NCBI RefSeq assembly: GCF_028473605.1
Contig: NZ_CP097267.1
Location: forward strand, 3,898,501 to 3,962,500
Source: Acidovorax sp. NCPPB 3576
GTDB lineage: Bacteria > Pseudomonadota > Gammaproteobacteria > Burkholderiales > Burkholderiaceae_C
DNA length: 64,000 nt
Direction of reading: 5' to 3'
Below, one piece after another: positions 42,158 through 49,630 of the stretch. Both the position numbers and the translations under genes were made by a program. The notes below the pieces were generated by a model. It had not been told where the DNA came from, searched no databases, and saw only the letters and a program-made list of their open reading frames with translations. The number at the start of each line of letters is the position of its first letter. Position 1 is the first letter of the stretch.

Positions 42158-43794
42158 TGAGCAGCAGCGAAAAGCCCCCCATACCCGGCCAGTGGCAAGC
42201 CTACGTGGCCGAAGGCGCCCCCAGCGAAGTGTCTGACCACCGGGACGACATCTTCTTTGCGGCCATCGAAACCACCCGCATGCCGATGCTGGTGACCGAT
42301 CCCCGCCAGCCCGACAACCCCATCGTGTTCTGCAACCGGGCCTTCGTGGCCATGACCGGTTACGACATCGACGACATCATGGGCCACAACTGCCGCTTCC
42401 TGCAGGGCCCGGGGACCGACCGCAACACCATCGCCGCCATTCGCGAAGCCGTCGGGGAGCGTCGCGAGATTTCGCTGGAACTGCTGAACTACCGCAAGGA
42501 CGGCTCTTCGTTCTGGAATGCATTGTTCATCTCCCCCGTCTATAACAGCCGGCGCGAACTGGTGTATTTCTTCGCCTCGCAGTTGGACGTGAGCCGGCGC
42601 CGCGACGCCGAAGAAGCCCTTTCTCAGGCGCAAAAGATGGAAGCCCTGGGGCAGCTCACCGGCGGCATCTCCCACGACTTCAACAACCTGCTGCAGGTCA
42701 TGTCGGGGCACCTGGACGTGATGCGGGTCAAGAACCGCAACAACCGCTTGGCGCTGCAGGACATCGACCGCTCCATCGACAGCATCCGCAGCGCAGTCGC
42801 CAAGGCCTCCACGCTGACCCAACAGTTACTGGCGTTCTCGCGCAAGCAAAAGCTCAAAGGGCGGGTCGTCAACCTCAACAACCTCGCCAGAGGCATGGCC
42901 ACGCTGGCCGAACGCACGCTCGGCGAAGCCATCGAGATGGAATATGTGCTGGGCGAAGACATGCCCAACTGCGAACTGGACAACACGCAGCTCGAAGTGG
43001 CGATGCTCAATCTGTTGCTCAATTCCCGTGACGCCATGCCCAACGGAGGCCGCATTCGCGTGGAAACCAAAGGCATCGATCTCAGCGCGCAGGACGGAAA
43101 CGCTTTCTCAGGACTGCAGCCTGGCCGCTACGCCACCATTTCGGTGACCGACACCGGCACCGGCATCCCGACCGAAGTGGTGTCGCGCGTGATGGACCCT
43201 TTCTTCACCACCAAGGAAGAAGGCAAGGGCACAGGCCTGGGCTTATCCATGGTGTATGGGTTTGCCAAGCAGTCGGGCGGCGCCGTCACCATCTATTCGG
43301 AAGTGGGCCTGGGCACGACCGTCCGCATGTATTTCCCTGCGGTCCACGGCCGTCCCCATCCAGAGCTGGCCGAATCGCTGTCATCCAAAAGCCGGGGAGG
43401 CAACGAAACCATTCTGGTGGTGGACGACCGGGTCGAGGTGGCCGACCTGGCGTGCGCCATGCTCGAAGGGCTGGGCTACAAGGTGCATGTGGCCCACAGC
43501 GCGCATGCCGCGTTGGAGCTGGTGCGCTCGTTGCCGCAGCAGGCGCTGCCAGACCTGCTTTTCACCGACGTGGTCATGCCCGGGGGACTCAACGGCTATG
43601 AACTCGCCCGGGAACTGCGCAAGACCGTCGCCGGCATCCATATTCTCTTGACCACCGGGTTTGACCGCGACATGGGCAGCCTGTCCAACGTGGCCCCGAC
43701 CGAGTTCGAGATCCTGAAAAAACCCTACCGGCTGGCAGACCTTGCACGCAGCGTGCGCATGGTGCTGGATGGCGCCACAGGCAACAAGACCTGA
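42157..43794 (+). CDS. LOV (PAS) sensor hybrid histidine kinase with receiver domain
   Basis: 545 aa, soluble. LOV domain about 35-145 with GHNCRFLQGPGTD, including the photoreactive Cys that forms a flavin adduct in blue-light LOV receptors. Histidine kinase core follows: H-box GGISHDFNNLLQVM, N-box LLLNSRDAMPNGG, G-boxes DTGTGIP and GTGLGLSMVYGF. C-terminal receiver 420-540: VVDD, phosphoacceptor Asp in FTDVVMPGG, Lys in LKKPY. No membrane helices and no output domain, and no response regulator beside it. ATG at MSSSEK is chosen; an upstream TTG in the same frame lies in the inverted-repeat loop. Confidence 0.92.
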   Translation: MSSSEKPPIPGQWQAYVAEGAPSEVSDHRDDIFFAAIETTRMPMLVTDPRQPDNPIVFCNRAFVAMTGYDIDDIMGHNCRFLQGPGTDRNTIAAIREAVGERREISLELLNYRKDGSSFWNALFISPVYNSRRELVYFFASQLDVSRRRDAEEALSQAQKMEALGQLTGGISHDFNNLLQVMSGHLDVMRVKNRNNRLALQDIDRSIDSIRSAVAKASTLTQQLLAFSRKQKLKGRVVNLNNLARGMATLAERTLGEAIEMEYVLGEDMPNCELDNTQLEVAMLNLLLNSRDAMPNGGRIRVETKGIDLSAQDGNAFSGLQPGRYATISVTDTGTGIPTEVVSRVMDPFFTTKEEGKGTGLGLSMVYGFAKQSGGAVTIYSEVGLGTTVRMYFPAVHGRPHPELAESLSSKSRGGNETILVVDDRVEVADLACAMLEGLGYKVHVAHSAHAALELVRSLPQQALPDLLFTDVVMPGGLNGYELARELRKTVAGIHILLTTGFDRDMGSLSNVAPTEFEILKKPYRLADLARSVRMVLDGATGNKT

Positions 43795-43861
43795 GCCACT
43801 GCACACTGGCATCCGGGCGCGGCGGCGCGGCGGTTACTCGTTAAATTTCCCGCGCCAGGCG

Positions 43862-43887
43862 ATCCAACGGCAGCGCGCCTGCGTACA
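43862..43887 (+). promoter_or_regulatory. ECF11/RpoE-type promoter motif before the small-protein/DUF1295 unit
   Basis: GATCCAA at 43861-43867 and GCGTACA at 43881-43887, separated by 13 bases. The same ATCYAA-N13-GCGTA arrangement precedes the amine-oxidase operon and the rpoE gene itself. Transcription would start about 43894, 38 bases before the 45-aa ORF. Confidence 0.65.
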
Positions 43888-43931
43888 GGGAGCAGGCCGC
43901 ACATTTCGACGCGACAGCCCAGGAGCCGCAC

Positions 43932-44069
43932 ATGCCCAGAAGTACCGCCAATGCCATCCGACGGGCCGAGCAAGGCGCCGTGCCCGATGCGTTCGCCCAC
44001 CGCGAAGCGCCCTGCCCGTTCGATGAGCGCGAACCGTCACGGCACCGCCCACTCGCCGCAACAGCATGA
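43932..44069 (+). CDS. Putative small protein, 45 aa, unannotated type
   Basis: Starts MPRSTANAIRRAEQG and ends PLAATA. An optimal AGGAG site lies 6 bases before its ATG, it begins about 38 bases after the ECF-type promoter motif, and its TGA overlaps the ATG of the DUF1295 gene as ATGA. These translation signals are better than those of the DUF1295 gene itself, so it is either a real small protein or a leader ORF coupling translation. Charged, Ala/Arg-rich, no membrane segment, no family recognised. Confidence 0.6.
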   Translation: MPRSTANAIRRAEQGAVPDAFAHREAPCPFDEREPSRHRPLAATA

Positions 44070-44872
44070 ACACCTCGGCAACCGTCACCTGGGCCTTGTA
44101 CAGTCTCGCCTGGGCCCTGTCCGTTTCCGCCCTCACCTGGTTGGGGAGCCTCGCCCGCAAGGACGCCAGCCTGGCAGACCGGGCGTGGCCTGTGCTCATT
44201 GCCGGCTGCGGGGCGGTGTACTGGGCGTTGGCGCCCACCGTGGGCGCCAGAGGCATCGCCCTGTTGCTGCTTTCGGGCGTTTGGGGGCTGCGGCTGTGTG
44301 CGTACATCACGCGGCGCAATTGGGGGCACGGAGAGGACCACCGCTACCGTGCCATGCGCGAACGCAACCGCCCGAACTTCGCGTTCAAAAGCCTGTACCT
44401 GGTGTTCGGCCTCCAGGCCTTGCTGGCGTGGATCGTCTCGGCGCCGCTGCTTGCCGGCCTGGCCGCAACGCCGGGCGCACTGAGCGTGATCGACTGGATC
44501 GGCATGGCCCTGGCCGTCTTCGGCATCGTATTCGAAGCGGTGGGCGATGCCCAGATGGCCCGCTTCAAATCCGACCCGGCCCATGCGGGGCAGGTCATGG
44601 ACCGGGGCCTGTGGCGGTTCACGCGCCACCCCAACTACTTCGGTGAAGCCTGCGTTTGGTGGGGCATCTGGCTCTTGGCGGTGGGCGCAACCGGGTGGGC
44701 AGGCGTCTGGACCGTGGTTTCCCCCTTGCTCATGACGGTCCTGCTGCTGCGCGTCTCGGGTGTGGCGCTGCTGGAGAAAGACATCGCAGAACGCCGCCCC
44801 GCTTATCGCGACTACATGCTGCGCACCAACGCCTTCATTCCGGGCCCGCCGCGCACGAAAGCCCGCCGATGA
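44066..44872 (+). CDS. DUF1295 family membrane protein (steroid-5-alpha-reductase-like)
   Basis: 268 aa, several membrane helices. Conserved C-terminal part WRFTRHPNYFGEACVWWG, as in PF06966 and related isoprenylcysteine methyltransferase/5-alpha-reductase folds; RNWGHGEDHRYRAMRER is also typical. The reaction is unknown; homologues are often in RpoE-ChrR stress regulons next to cyclopropane synthase. Start overlaps the small ORF (ATGA) and the stop overlaps the DUF6134 start (ATGA). Confidence 0.88.
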   Translation: MNTSATVTWALYSLAWALSVSALTWLGSLARKDASLADRAWPVLIAGCGAVYWALAPTVGARGIALLLLSGVWGLRLCAYITRRNWGHGEDHRYRAMRERNRPNFAFKSLYLVFGLQALLAWIVSAPLLAGLAATPGALSVIDWIGMALAVFGIVFEAVGDAQMARFKSDPAHAGQVMDRGLWRFTRHPNYFGEACVWWGIWLLAVGATGWAGVWTVVSPLLMTVLLLRVSGVALLEKDIAERRPAYRDYMLRTNAFIPGPPRTKARR

Positions 44873-45531
44873 CTTGTCGCCCCTCCCTTCTTCGCACACG
44901 ACCTGCGCTGTGCGCCACCGCGCTGCTTTGGGCCACGTCTGCCGCCCCCGCTGCCGCGGCGATGCCGGCAGCGGGCGAGTGGAAATTCCAGGTGACGTTG
45001 GACGGCGAGCCGATCGGCGAACACCGTTTTCGCCTCATGGCGACTGCGGCCGAGCAACGCACGCTGACCAGCGAAGCGCGTTTTACCGTCAAGCTGCTCG
45101 GCATCACCGTGTACCGCTACCGGCATGACGCCCGCGAACTCTGGCGCAATGGCTGCCTTGAAGCCCTCACGGCGCAGACGCAGGACGACGGCAAGGTCAC
45201 CCCAGTGGACTTGCGCTTTCCCGCACCCGGCAGCGCCTTACCGCCGAGTGAAGGCATGCCTGCATGCGCCATGAGCTTTGCGTATTGGAACCCGGCCATC
45301 CGCAGCCAGACGCAGTTGCTCAATGCCCAGACGGGCAAGGTCGATGCGGTGCAAATGGCGCGGCAGGACGAAGGCTCCATCGATGTGCGCGGCGAAACCG
45401 TTGCCGCGGTGCGCTGGCGCATCACCGGGCCGCCCCAACCCATCGATCTTTGGTATGCCGCCGACGGCGCGTGGATCGGCCTCGATTCCACCGTGGGCGG
45501 CGGCCGCAAACTCAGCTACCGATTGAAATAA
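44869..45531 (+). CDS. DUF6134 family exported protein
   Basis: 220 aa. N-terminal signal peptide ending in an Ala-rich cleavage region (SAAPAAAAM). Mature part contains GEWKFQVTLDGEPIGEHRF and IDLWYAADGAWIGLDSTV, a beta-rich protein of unknown function seen beside DUF1295 genes. Periplasmic location inferred. Its ATG overlaps the DUF1295 stop (ATGA), so it is in the same operon. Nothing suggests an enzymatic motif. Confidence 0.82.
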   Translation: MTCRPSLLRTRPALCATALLWATSAAPAAAAMPAAGEWKFQVTLDGEPIGEHRFRLMATAAEQRTLTSEARFTVKLLGITVYRYRHDARELWRNGCLEALTAQTQDDGKVTPVDLRFPAPGSALPPSEGMPACAMSFAYWNPAIRSQTQLLNAQTGKVDAVQMARQDEGSIDVRGETVAAVRWRITGPPQPIDLWYAADGAWIGLDSTVGGGRKLSYRLK

Positions 45532-45551
45532 CCGAGCCCCAGGAGAAACCC

Positions 45552-45971
45552 ATGATGATCCGCCCCCTTGCCGTCGCTTACGCCTCCACCGCCCTCGTCT
45601 TTTTGGCGCTCGACGCCGTATGGCTCAGCACCATGGCCGACCGCCTTTACCGCCCCGGCATCGGGCACCTCATGCAGGACAAATTTTCGGTGGCGCCTGC
45701 CGCGTTGTTCTACCTGATCTACGTGGCCGGCGTGGTCGTGATGGCCGTGCTACCCGCGGTGGAGCAGCGCAGTTGGGTGTCGGCACTGGGCATGGGCGCT
45801 CTGCTGGGATTCATCGCCTATGCGACCTACGACCTGACCAACCAGGCGACATTGAAAGACTGGCCGTGGAGCGTGACGATCGCCGACATGTGCTGGGGCG
45901 CCTTCGTCACGGGTGCTGCCGCCACGGCGGCCTGCCTGGCCACCCTGCGTTGGGGCGGCCCACTGCGCTGA
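45552..45971 (+). CDS. DUF2177 family membrane protein
   Basis: 139 aa, four hydrophobic helices. Family hallmarks: ALDAVWLSTM in helix 1, then FIAYATYDLTNQATLKDWP and DMCWGAF. Function unknown. AGGAG 6-7 bases upstream of ATG. Last gene of the plus-strand unit starting at the small ORF; it converges on chrR with 39 bp between. Confidence 0.88.
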   Translation: MMIRPLAVAYASTALVFLALDAVWLSTMADRLYRPGIGHLMQDKFSVAPAALFYLIYVAGVVVMAVLPAVEQRSWVSALGMGALLGFIAYATYDLTNQATLKDWPWSVTIADMCWGAFVTGAAATAACLATLRWGGPLR

Positions 45972-46010
45972 TCTCACGGCATCGCGCCCCAGGCAGGGGC
46001 GCGGTCCCGA

Positions 46011-46676
46011 TCACATCCCAGCGAGCGCGCCAACCCAGCGCGCGATGGCGCCATCGAAAACCACCCGGCCCTCGATGCCCGCAAGACAGATGCACTCGCC
46101 CCCCGGCTCCACCACCGGCTGATGGTGCACCTGCGTGTCGGCACCATCGAAATCCCCCGGGCCGAACAGCGCACGTCCATCGTGGAAGGCGCCATGCAAC
46201 ACCTGGGTCCACTCGATTTCGCTGTGCGTGTGCTGCGGCAAACGCTTGCCTGCACCGATGCGCAGCAGCAGAACATTGGCTTTTGCATCGCCAGGCAGGG
46301 TCACGCGGCTCCAGCGCATACCAGGGCCCAGCCAATGCCAGGGCGACACCTGGCAGGCATCGAGCGCATCCGGCCAGAAAGCGCCTTCAGGCCAGGACGC
46401 GGGGCGCGTCGATGCCCGGCGGGTGGAATCACGGCCGTGGCGATGCGCAGAACCGTCGATCGCAGCCAGGGTGCGCGCCAAGGCATCGGGCTCCAAGGTG
46501 GCCGGGGAAATGGCGTCCAGCATGGCCCCGCCTAACATTTCGAGCGTGCAAAGTCGCTCTCGGCAATGCGCGCACATGGCCACATGCGCCTGGATCAGCA
46601 GCGATGCGGCCGCCGGCAAGTGCCCGGCGGCCTGGGCCAGCAGCACGTCGTCTGCGGGATGGTGTTGGATCGTCAT
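46011..46676 (-). CDS. chrR: ChrR-type anti-sigma factor (zinc finger plus cupin)
   Basis: 221 aa. N-terminal anti-sigma domain with HVAMCAHC (HxxxCxxC zinc motif of ZAS anti-sigma factors); C-terminal cupin 110-210 with LPQHTHSEIEWTQVL and GECICL. Known ChrR proteins hold RpoE until singlet oxygen or related stress triggers release. Its ATG overlaps the sigma-factor stop (ATGA), the arrangement expected for an anti-sigma co-translated with its partner. Confidence 0.9.
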   Translation of the reverse strand: MTIQHHPADDVLLAQAAGHLPAAASLLIQAHVAMCAHCRERLCTLEMLGGAMLDAISPATLEPDALARTLAAIDGSAHRHGRDSTRRASTRPASWPEGAFWPDALDACQVSPWHWLGPGMRWSRVTLPGDAKANVLLLRIGAGKRLPQHTHSEIEWTQVLHGAFHDGRALFGPGDFDGADTQVHHQPVVEPGGECICLAGIEGRVVFDGAIARWVGALAGM

Positions 46677-47332
46677 GGCTCAAGGTGGCCGAGCAACCGG
46701 CGCAAATGGTTCATCGCCAGGCGAACGCGAGACTTCACGGTGCCCAGCGGAATGCCCAGATCCTGCGCGATCCGGGCGTGGGGATGCTCTTCGAAGAAAG
46801 ACAGCCGCAAGACCTGCGCCTGATCGGGCGACAGCTGCTGCAGGGCACGCTGCACTTCGCTTTCTTGTTGCGCGGCGTAGCAGTGCTCATCGAGCGGCGG
46901 CGCAGTGTCGGGCAACTGTTCGGCCTGCCCTTCGTCCAGCTCCAGCGCCAGATTGGATCGGCGCCGGAAATAATCCACCCGCAGGTTGCGCGCAATCGTG
47001 AAAACCCAGGTGGAAACGCCGGCGTGGGCCGGGTCGAACAGGTGCGCCTTGCGCCAGACGCTGACCAGCGCCTCCTGTGCCAGGTCTTCCGCCACGCTCT
47101 CCGGGGTGCCCAGACGCACCAGGTAGGCCTTCACGCGCGGCGCGAAGTGCTTGAACAGCGCAGCGAATGCCTGGCGGTCGCCCTGGGCGGCCACTGCCTG
47201 GACCAGGGCGCTCAACGCGTCTGCCGTCAGATGGGCTCCTAACGTGTTTGGCTGGGTCACGATCGACAGGTAGGGAGGCCAGGATTTTCGAGGCCTGGAA
47301 GGTCGCTCTGAGGGCTGGCGGGCGGTGGTCAT
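46673..47332 (-). CDS. rpoE: RpoE-like ECF sigma factor (ECF11 type)
   Basis: 219 aa as drawn. Region 2: PESVAEDLAQEALVSVWRKA and TIARNLRVDYFRRR; region 4: LSPDQAQVLRLSFFEEHPH and IPLGTVKSRVRLAMNHLRRL. Partner of ChrR. The start is uncertain: the ATG at 47332 lies only a few bases after the promoter motif at 47339-47366, so it would be nearly leaderless; an in-frame GTG at 47260 would give a 195-aa protein starting VTQPNTLG and drop 24 Arg/Pro/Ser-rich residues. Probably autoregulated. Confidence 0.9.
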   Translation of the reverse strand: MTTARQPSERPSRPRKSWPPYLSIVTQPNTLGAHLTADALSALVQAVAAQGDRQAFAALFKHFAPRVKAYLVRLGTPESVAEDLAQEALVSVWRKAHLFDPAHAGVSTWVFTIARNLRVDYFRRRSNLALELDEGQAEQLPDTAPPLDEHCYAAQQESEVQRALQQLSPDQAQVLRLSFFEEHPHARIAQDLGIPLGTVKSRVRLAMNHLRRLLGHLEP

Positions 47333-47338
47333 GCTGCT

Positions 47339-47366
47339 CTTACGCAACACCCGGCGGATTAGATCA
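47339..47366 (-). promoter_or_regulatory. Autoregulatory ECF11-type promoter of rpoE-chrR
   Basis: Minus strand reads TGATCTAA, then 13 bases, then GCGTAAG. This also fits the TGATC-N18-TAAG pattern reported for RpoE of Rhodobacter. It is the third copy of the ATCYAA-N13-GCGTA motif in this island. Confidence 0.65.
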
Positions 47367-47381
47367 CGTCCATCTGGTGGA

Positions 47382-47407
47382 ATCCAAACGCGTGGCCGAT
47401 GCGTATA
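47382..47407 (+). promoter_or_regulatory. ECF11-type promoter of the amine oxidase operon
   Basis: ATCCAA at 47382-47387, 13 bases, GCGTATA at 47401-47407; divergent from the rpoE promoter 15 bp away. Transcription would start near 47414, about 34 bases before the amine oxidase ATG. A three-codon ORF (M-K-K-stop) at 47440-47451 overlaps that ATG. Confidence 0.65.
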
Positions 47408-47447
47408 CCGACACAATACCCCGCGAGGAGACTTCGAGGATGAAGAA

Positions 47448-48839
47448 ATGACAATCCATGCGGCGCCCGCGCCCGCATCGCGCCCCCATACCGTCCCATC
47501 GGGGCGTGCACTTGACGTGGCCGTGATCGGCAGCGGCATTTCCGGCCTGTCGGCAGCGTGGCTGCTCGCGCAGCGCCACCAGGTCACGCTGTTCGAGGCC
47601 GATCACCGGCCTGGCGGCCACAGCCACACCGTGCAGGTGCCTGGCCCTGACGGCGACATCGCCGTGGATACCGGCTTCATCGTCTACAACGAGTCGGCCT
47701 ACCCCAACCTGACCGCGCTGTTCGCCCACCTGCAGGTCGCCACCCTGGCCACCGACATGTCCTTCGGCGTGAGCCTGGATGGCGGTGCGCTCGAATACAG
47801 CGGCTCGGGCTTCGGTGGCGTTTTCGCGCAGCGCAGCAACCTGCTGCGCCCGCGTTTCTGGTCGATGCTGCGCGACCTGGTGCGCTTTTATCGCCAGGCG
47901 CCGGCCGACGTGCACCGGCTCGACGACCTCTCGCTCGATGCCTACCTCGACCAGCACGGCTATGGCCGGGCCTTCCGCGAGGATCACCTCTATCCCATGG
48001 CCGCGGCCATCTGGTCCACGCCCGCGGCACGCATCGGCGAATACCCCGTGAAGGCGTTCGTGCGCTTTTGCGAAAACCACCACCTGCTGAACCTCGGGCA
48101 CCGCCCGGCCTGGCGCACCGTGCAAGGCGGCAGCCAGCGTTACGTGCAAAAGCTCACGAATGTGCTCGGGCAGGGGATGCACCTGGAAAGTGCAGCCATC
48201 GAAATACGGCGCACCGCAGAAGGCGTTTATGTGCGTACAGGCGATGCGCAGGAGTCGCGGCGCTTCGATCAGGTGGTCATCGCCACGCATGCCGACCAGG
48301 CCCTGCGCCTGCTGCCGGATGCCAGCGAAGCCGAGTCCACGCTGCTCGGCGCCTTCGGCTACAGCCGCAACCGCGCCGTGCTGCACAACGATCCGGCCCT
48401 CATGCCCCAGCGCCGTGCCGTTTGGTCCAGCTGGAACTATGCGGCCGAGCGCGAGCGCAGCGAGGCCCTGAGCGTGACCTACTGGATGAACCGCCTGCAG
48501 CACATTCCGGACACGACCCCGCTGTTTCTCACGCTCAACCCAACGCAGGAGCCGCACCCCCGCCACCTGCTGCACACGCAGACCTACGAGCACCCCATCT
48601 TCAACGGCGCCGCCATGCGGGCCCAGCGATCGCTGTGGACACTGCAGGGCCAGCGCCGTACGTGGTTCTGCGGCGCCTACTTCGGTTCCGGCTTCCATGA
48701 AGACGGCCTGCAGGCCGGCCTTGCCGTGGCCGAGGCCCTGGGCGGCGTGCGCCGGCCCTGGAACGTGGACAACGAGTCCGGCCGCATCCATCTGCCGGCC
48801 CACGCAAGCGCAACGGCGCACCAGGGAAACACACCGTGA
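47448..48839 (+). CDS. FAD-dependent amine oxidase/desaturase-like protein
   Basis: 463 aa. N-terminal FAD-binding Rossmann motif VIGSGISGLSAAWLL with GGHSHT, and a C-terminal FAD motif WFCGAYFGSGFHEDGL. Family resembles the NAD(P)-binding flavoproteins found beside DUF1365 and cyclopropane-fatty-acid synthases in RpoE-ChrR regulons; they are thought to act on fatty acyl chains. GAGGA is 7 bases before ATG. Stop overlaps the next start (GTGA). Exact reaction unknown. Confidence 0.88.
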   Translation: MTIHAAPAPASRPHTVPSGRALDVAVIGSGISGLSAAWLLAQRHQVTLFEADHRPGGHSHTVQVPGPDGDIAVDTGFIVYNESAYPNLTALFAHLQVATLATDMSFGVSLDGGALEYSGSGFGGVFAQRSNLLRPRFWSMLRDLVRFYRQAPADVHRLDDLSLDAYLDQHGYGRAFREDHLYPMAAAIWSTPAARIGEYPVKAFVRFCENHHLLNLGHRPAWRTVQGGSQRYVQKLTNVLGQGMHLESAAIEIRRTAEGVYVRTGDAQESRRFDQVVIATHADQALRLLPDASEAESTLLGAFGYSRNRAVLHNDPALMPQRRAVWSSWNYAAERERSEALSVTYWMNRLQHIPDTTPLFLTLNPTQEPHPRHLLHTQTYEHPIFNGAAMRAQRSLWTLQGQRRTWFCGAYFGSGFHEDGLQAGLAVAEALGGVRRPWNVDNESGRIHLPAHASATAHQGNTP

Positions 48840-49630
48840 CCGGCCAGTCCGCGCTCTACGCCGGCCGCGTGATGCACCAGCGGCTCAGTCCCGCCCGGCA
48901 CCGGCTGCAGTACCGCGTCTTTTCGCTGCTGATCGACCTCGACGAGTTGGCTGGCCTGGACCGCCACCTGCGCTTGTTCTCCGTCAACCGCTTCAACCTG
49001 TTCAGCCTGCACGAAAAGGACTACGGCGGCGCCGACGGGCTATCGATGCGCGAGCATGTCGATGGACAACTGGCGCAAGCCGGACTGGCAACCGGCGGCC
49101 GAATCCAAATGCTGACCATGCCGCGCATCCTGGGCTATGTCTTCAACCCGCTGACCGTGTACTTTTGCCACCGGCCCGACGGCGCGCTCCAGGCCCTGCT
49201 CTACGAAGTCAGCAACACCTTCGGCGAGCGTCATAGCTACCTCATCGCCGTGCCCGAAGCGCAGCAGCACGCCACCCGCATCCGTCAGTCGTGCGAGAAG
49301 GACTTCCATGTGTCGCCCTTTCTGGGGCTGTCGATGCGCTATGCCTTCGACGTGGCTCTTCCGGCGGCGCAGCGCGACCACCTGGGCATCGGCATCACGG
49401 CCAGCGATGCGAGCGGCCCGGTGCTGGTCGCCCGCTTCCACGCGCGCCGCCGAACCCTGAGCGACCGTGCCCTCGCCCGCACCTTCATCACCCACCCGCT
49501 GCTCACGCTCAAAGTGATGGGCGCCATCCACTGGGAAGCGCTCAAGCTCTGGGTCAAAGGCGTGCCCCTGCACTCCAAGCCGCCCGCCCCGGCCCTGCCC
49601 GTGACCATCATCAAAGCCAAGGACCTATGA
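48836..49630 (+). CDS. DUF1365 family protein
   Basis: 264 aa, GTG start overlapping the amine oxidase stop (GTGA). Conserved core: HRLQYRVFSLLIDLDEL near the N-terminus, then LTMPRILGYVFNPLTVYFC and SCEKDFHVSPFLGLSMRYAF. Function unproven; always found with the flanking flavoprotein and cyclopropane synthase, so a role in fatty-acid modification is inferred. Stop overlaps the cfa start (ATGA). Confidence 0.9.
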   Translation: MTGQSALYAGRVMHQRLSPARHRLQYRVFSLLIDLDELAGLDRHLRLFSVNRFNLFSLHEKDYGGADGLSMREHVDGQLAQAGLATGGRIQMLTMPRILGYVFNPLTVYFCHRPDGALQALLYEVSNTFGERHSYLIAVPEAQQHATRIRQSCEKDFHVSPFLGLSMRYAFDVALPAAQRDHLGIGITASDASGPVLVARFHARRRTLSDRALARTFITHPLLTLKVMGAIHWEALKLWVKGVPLHSKPPAPALPVTIIKAKDL

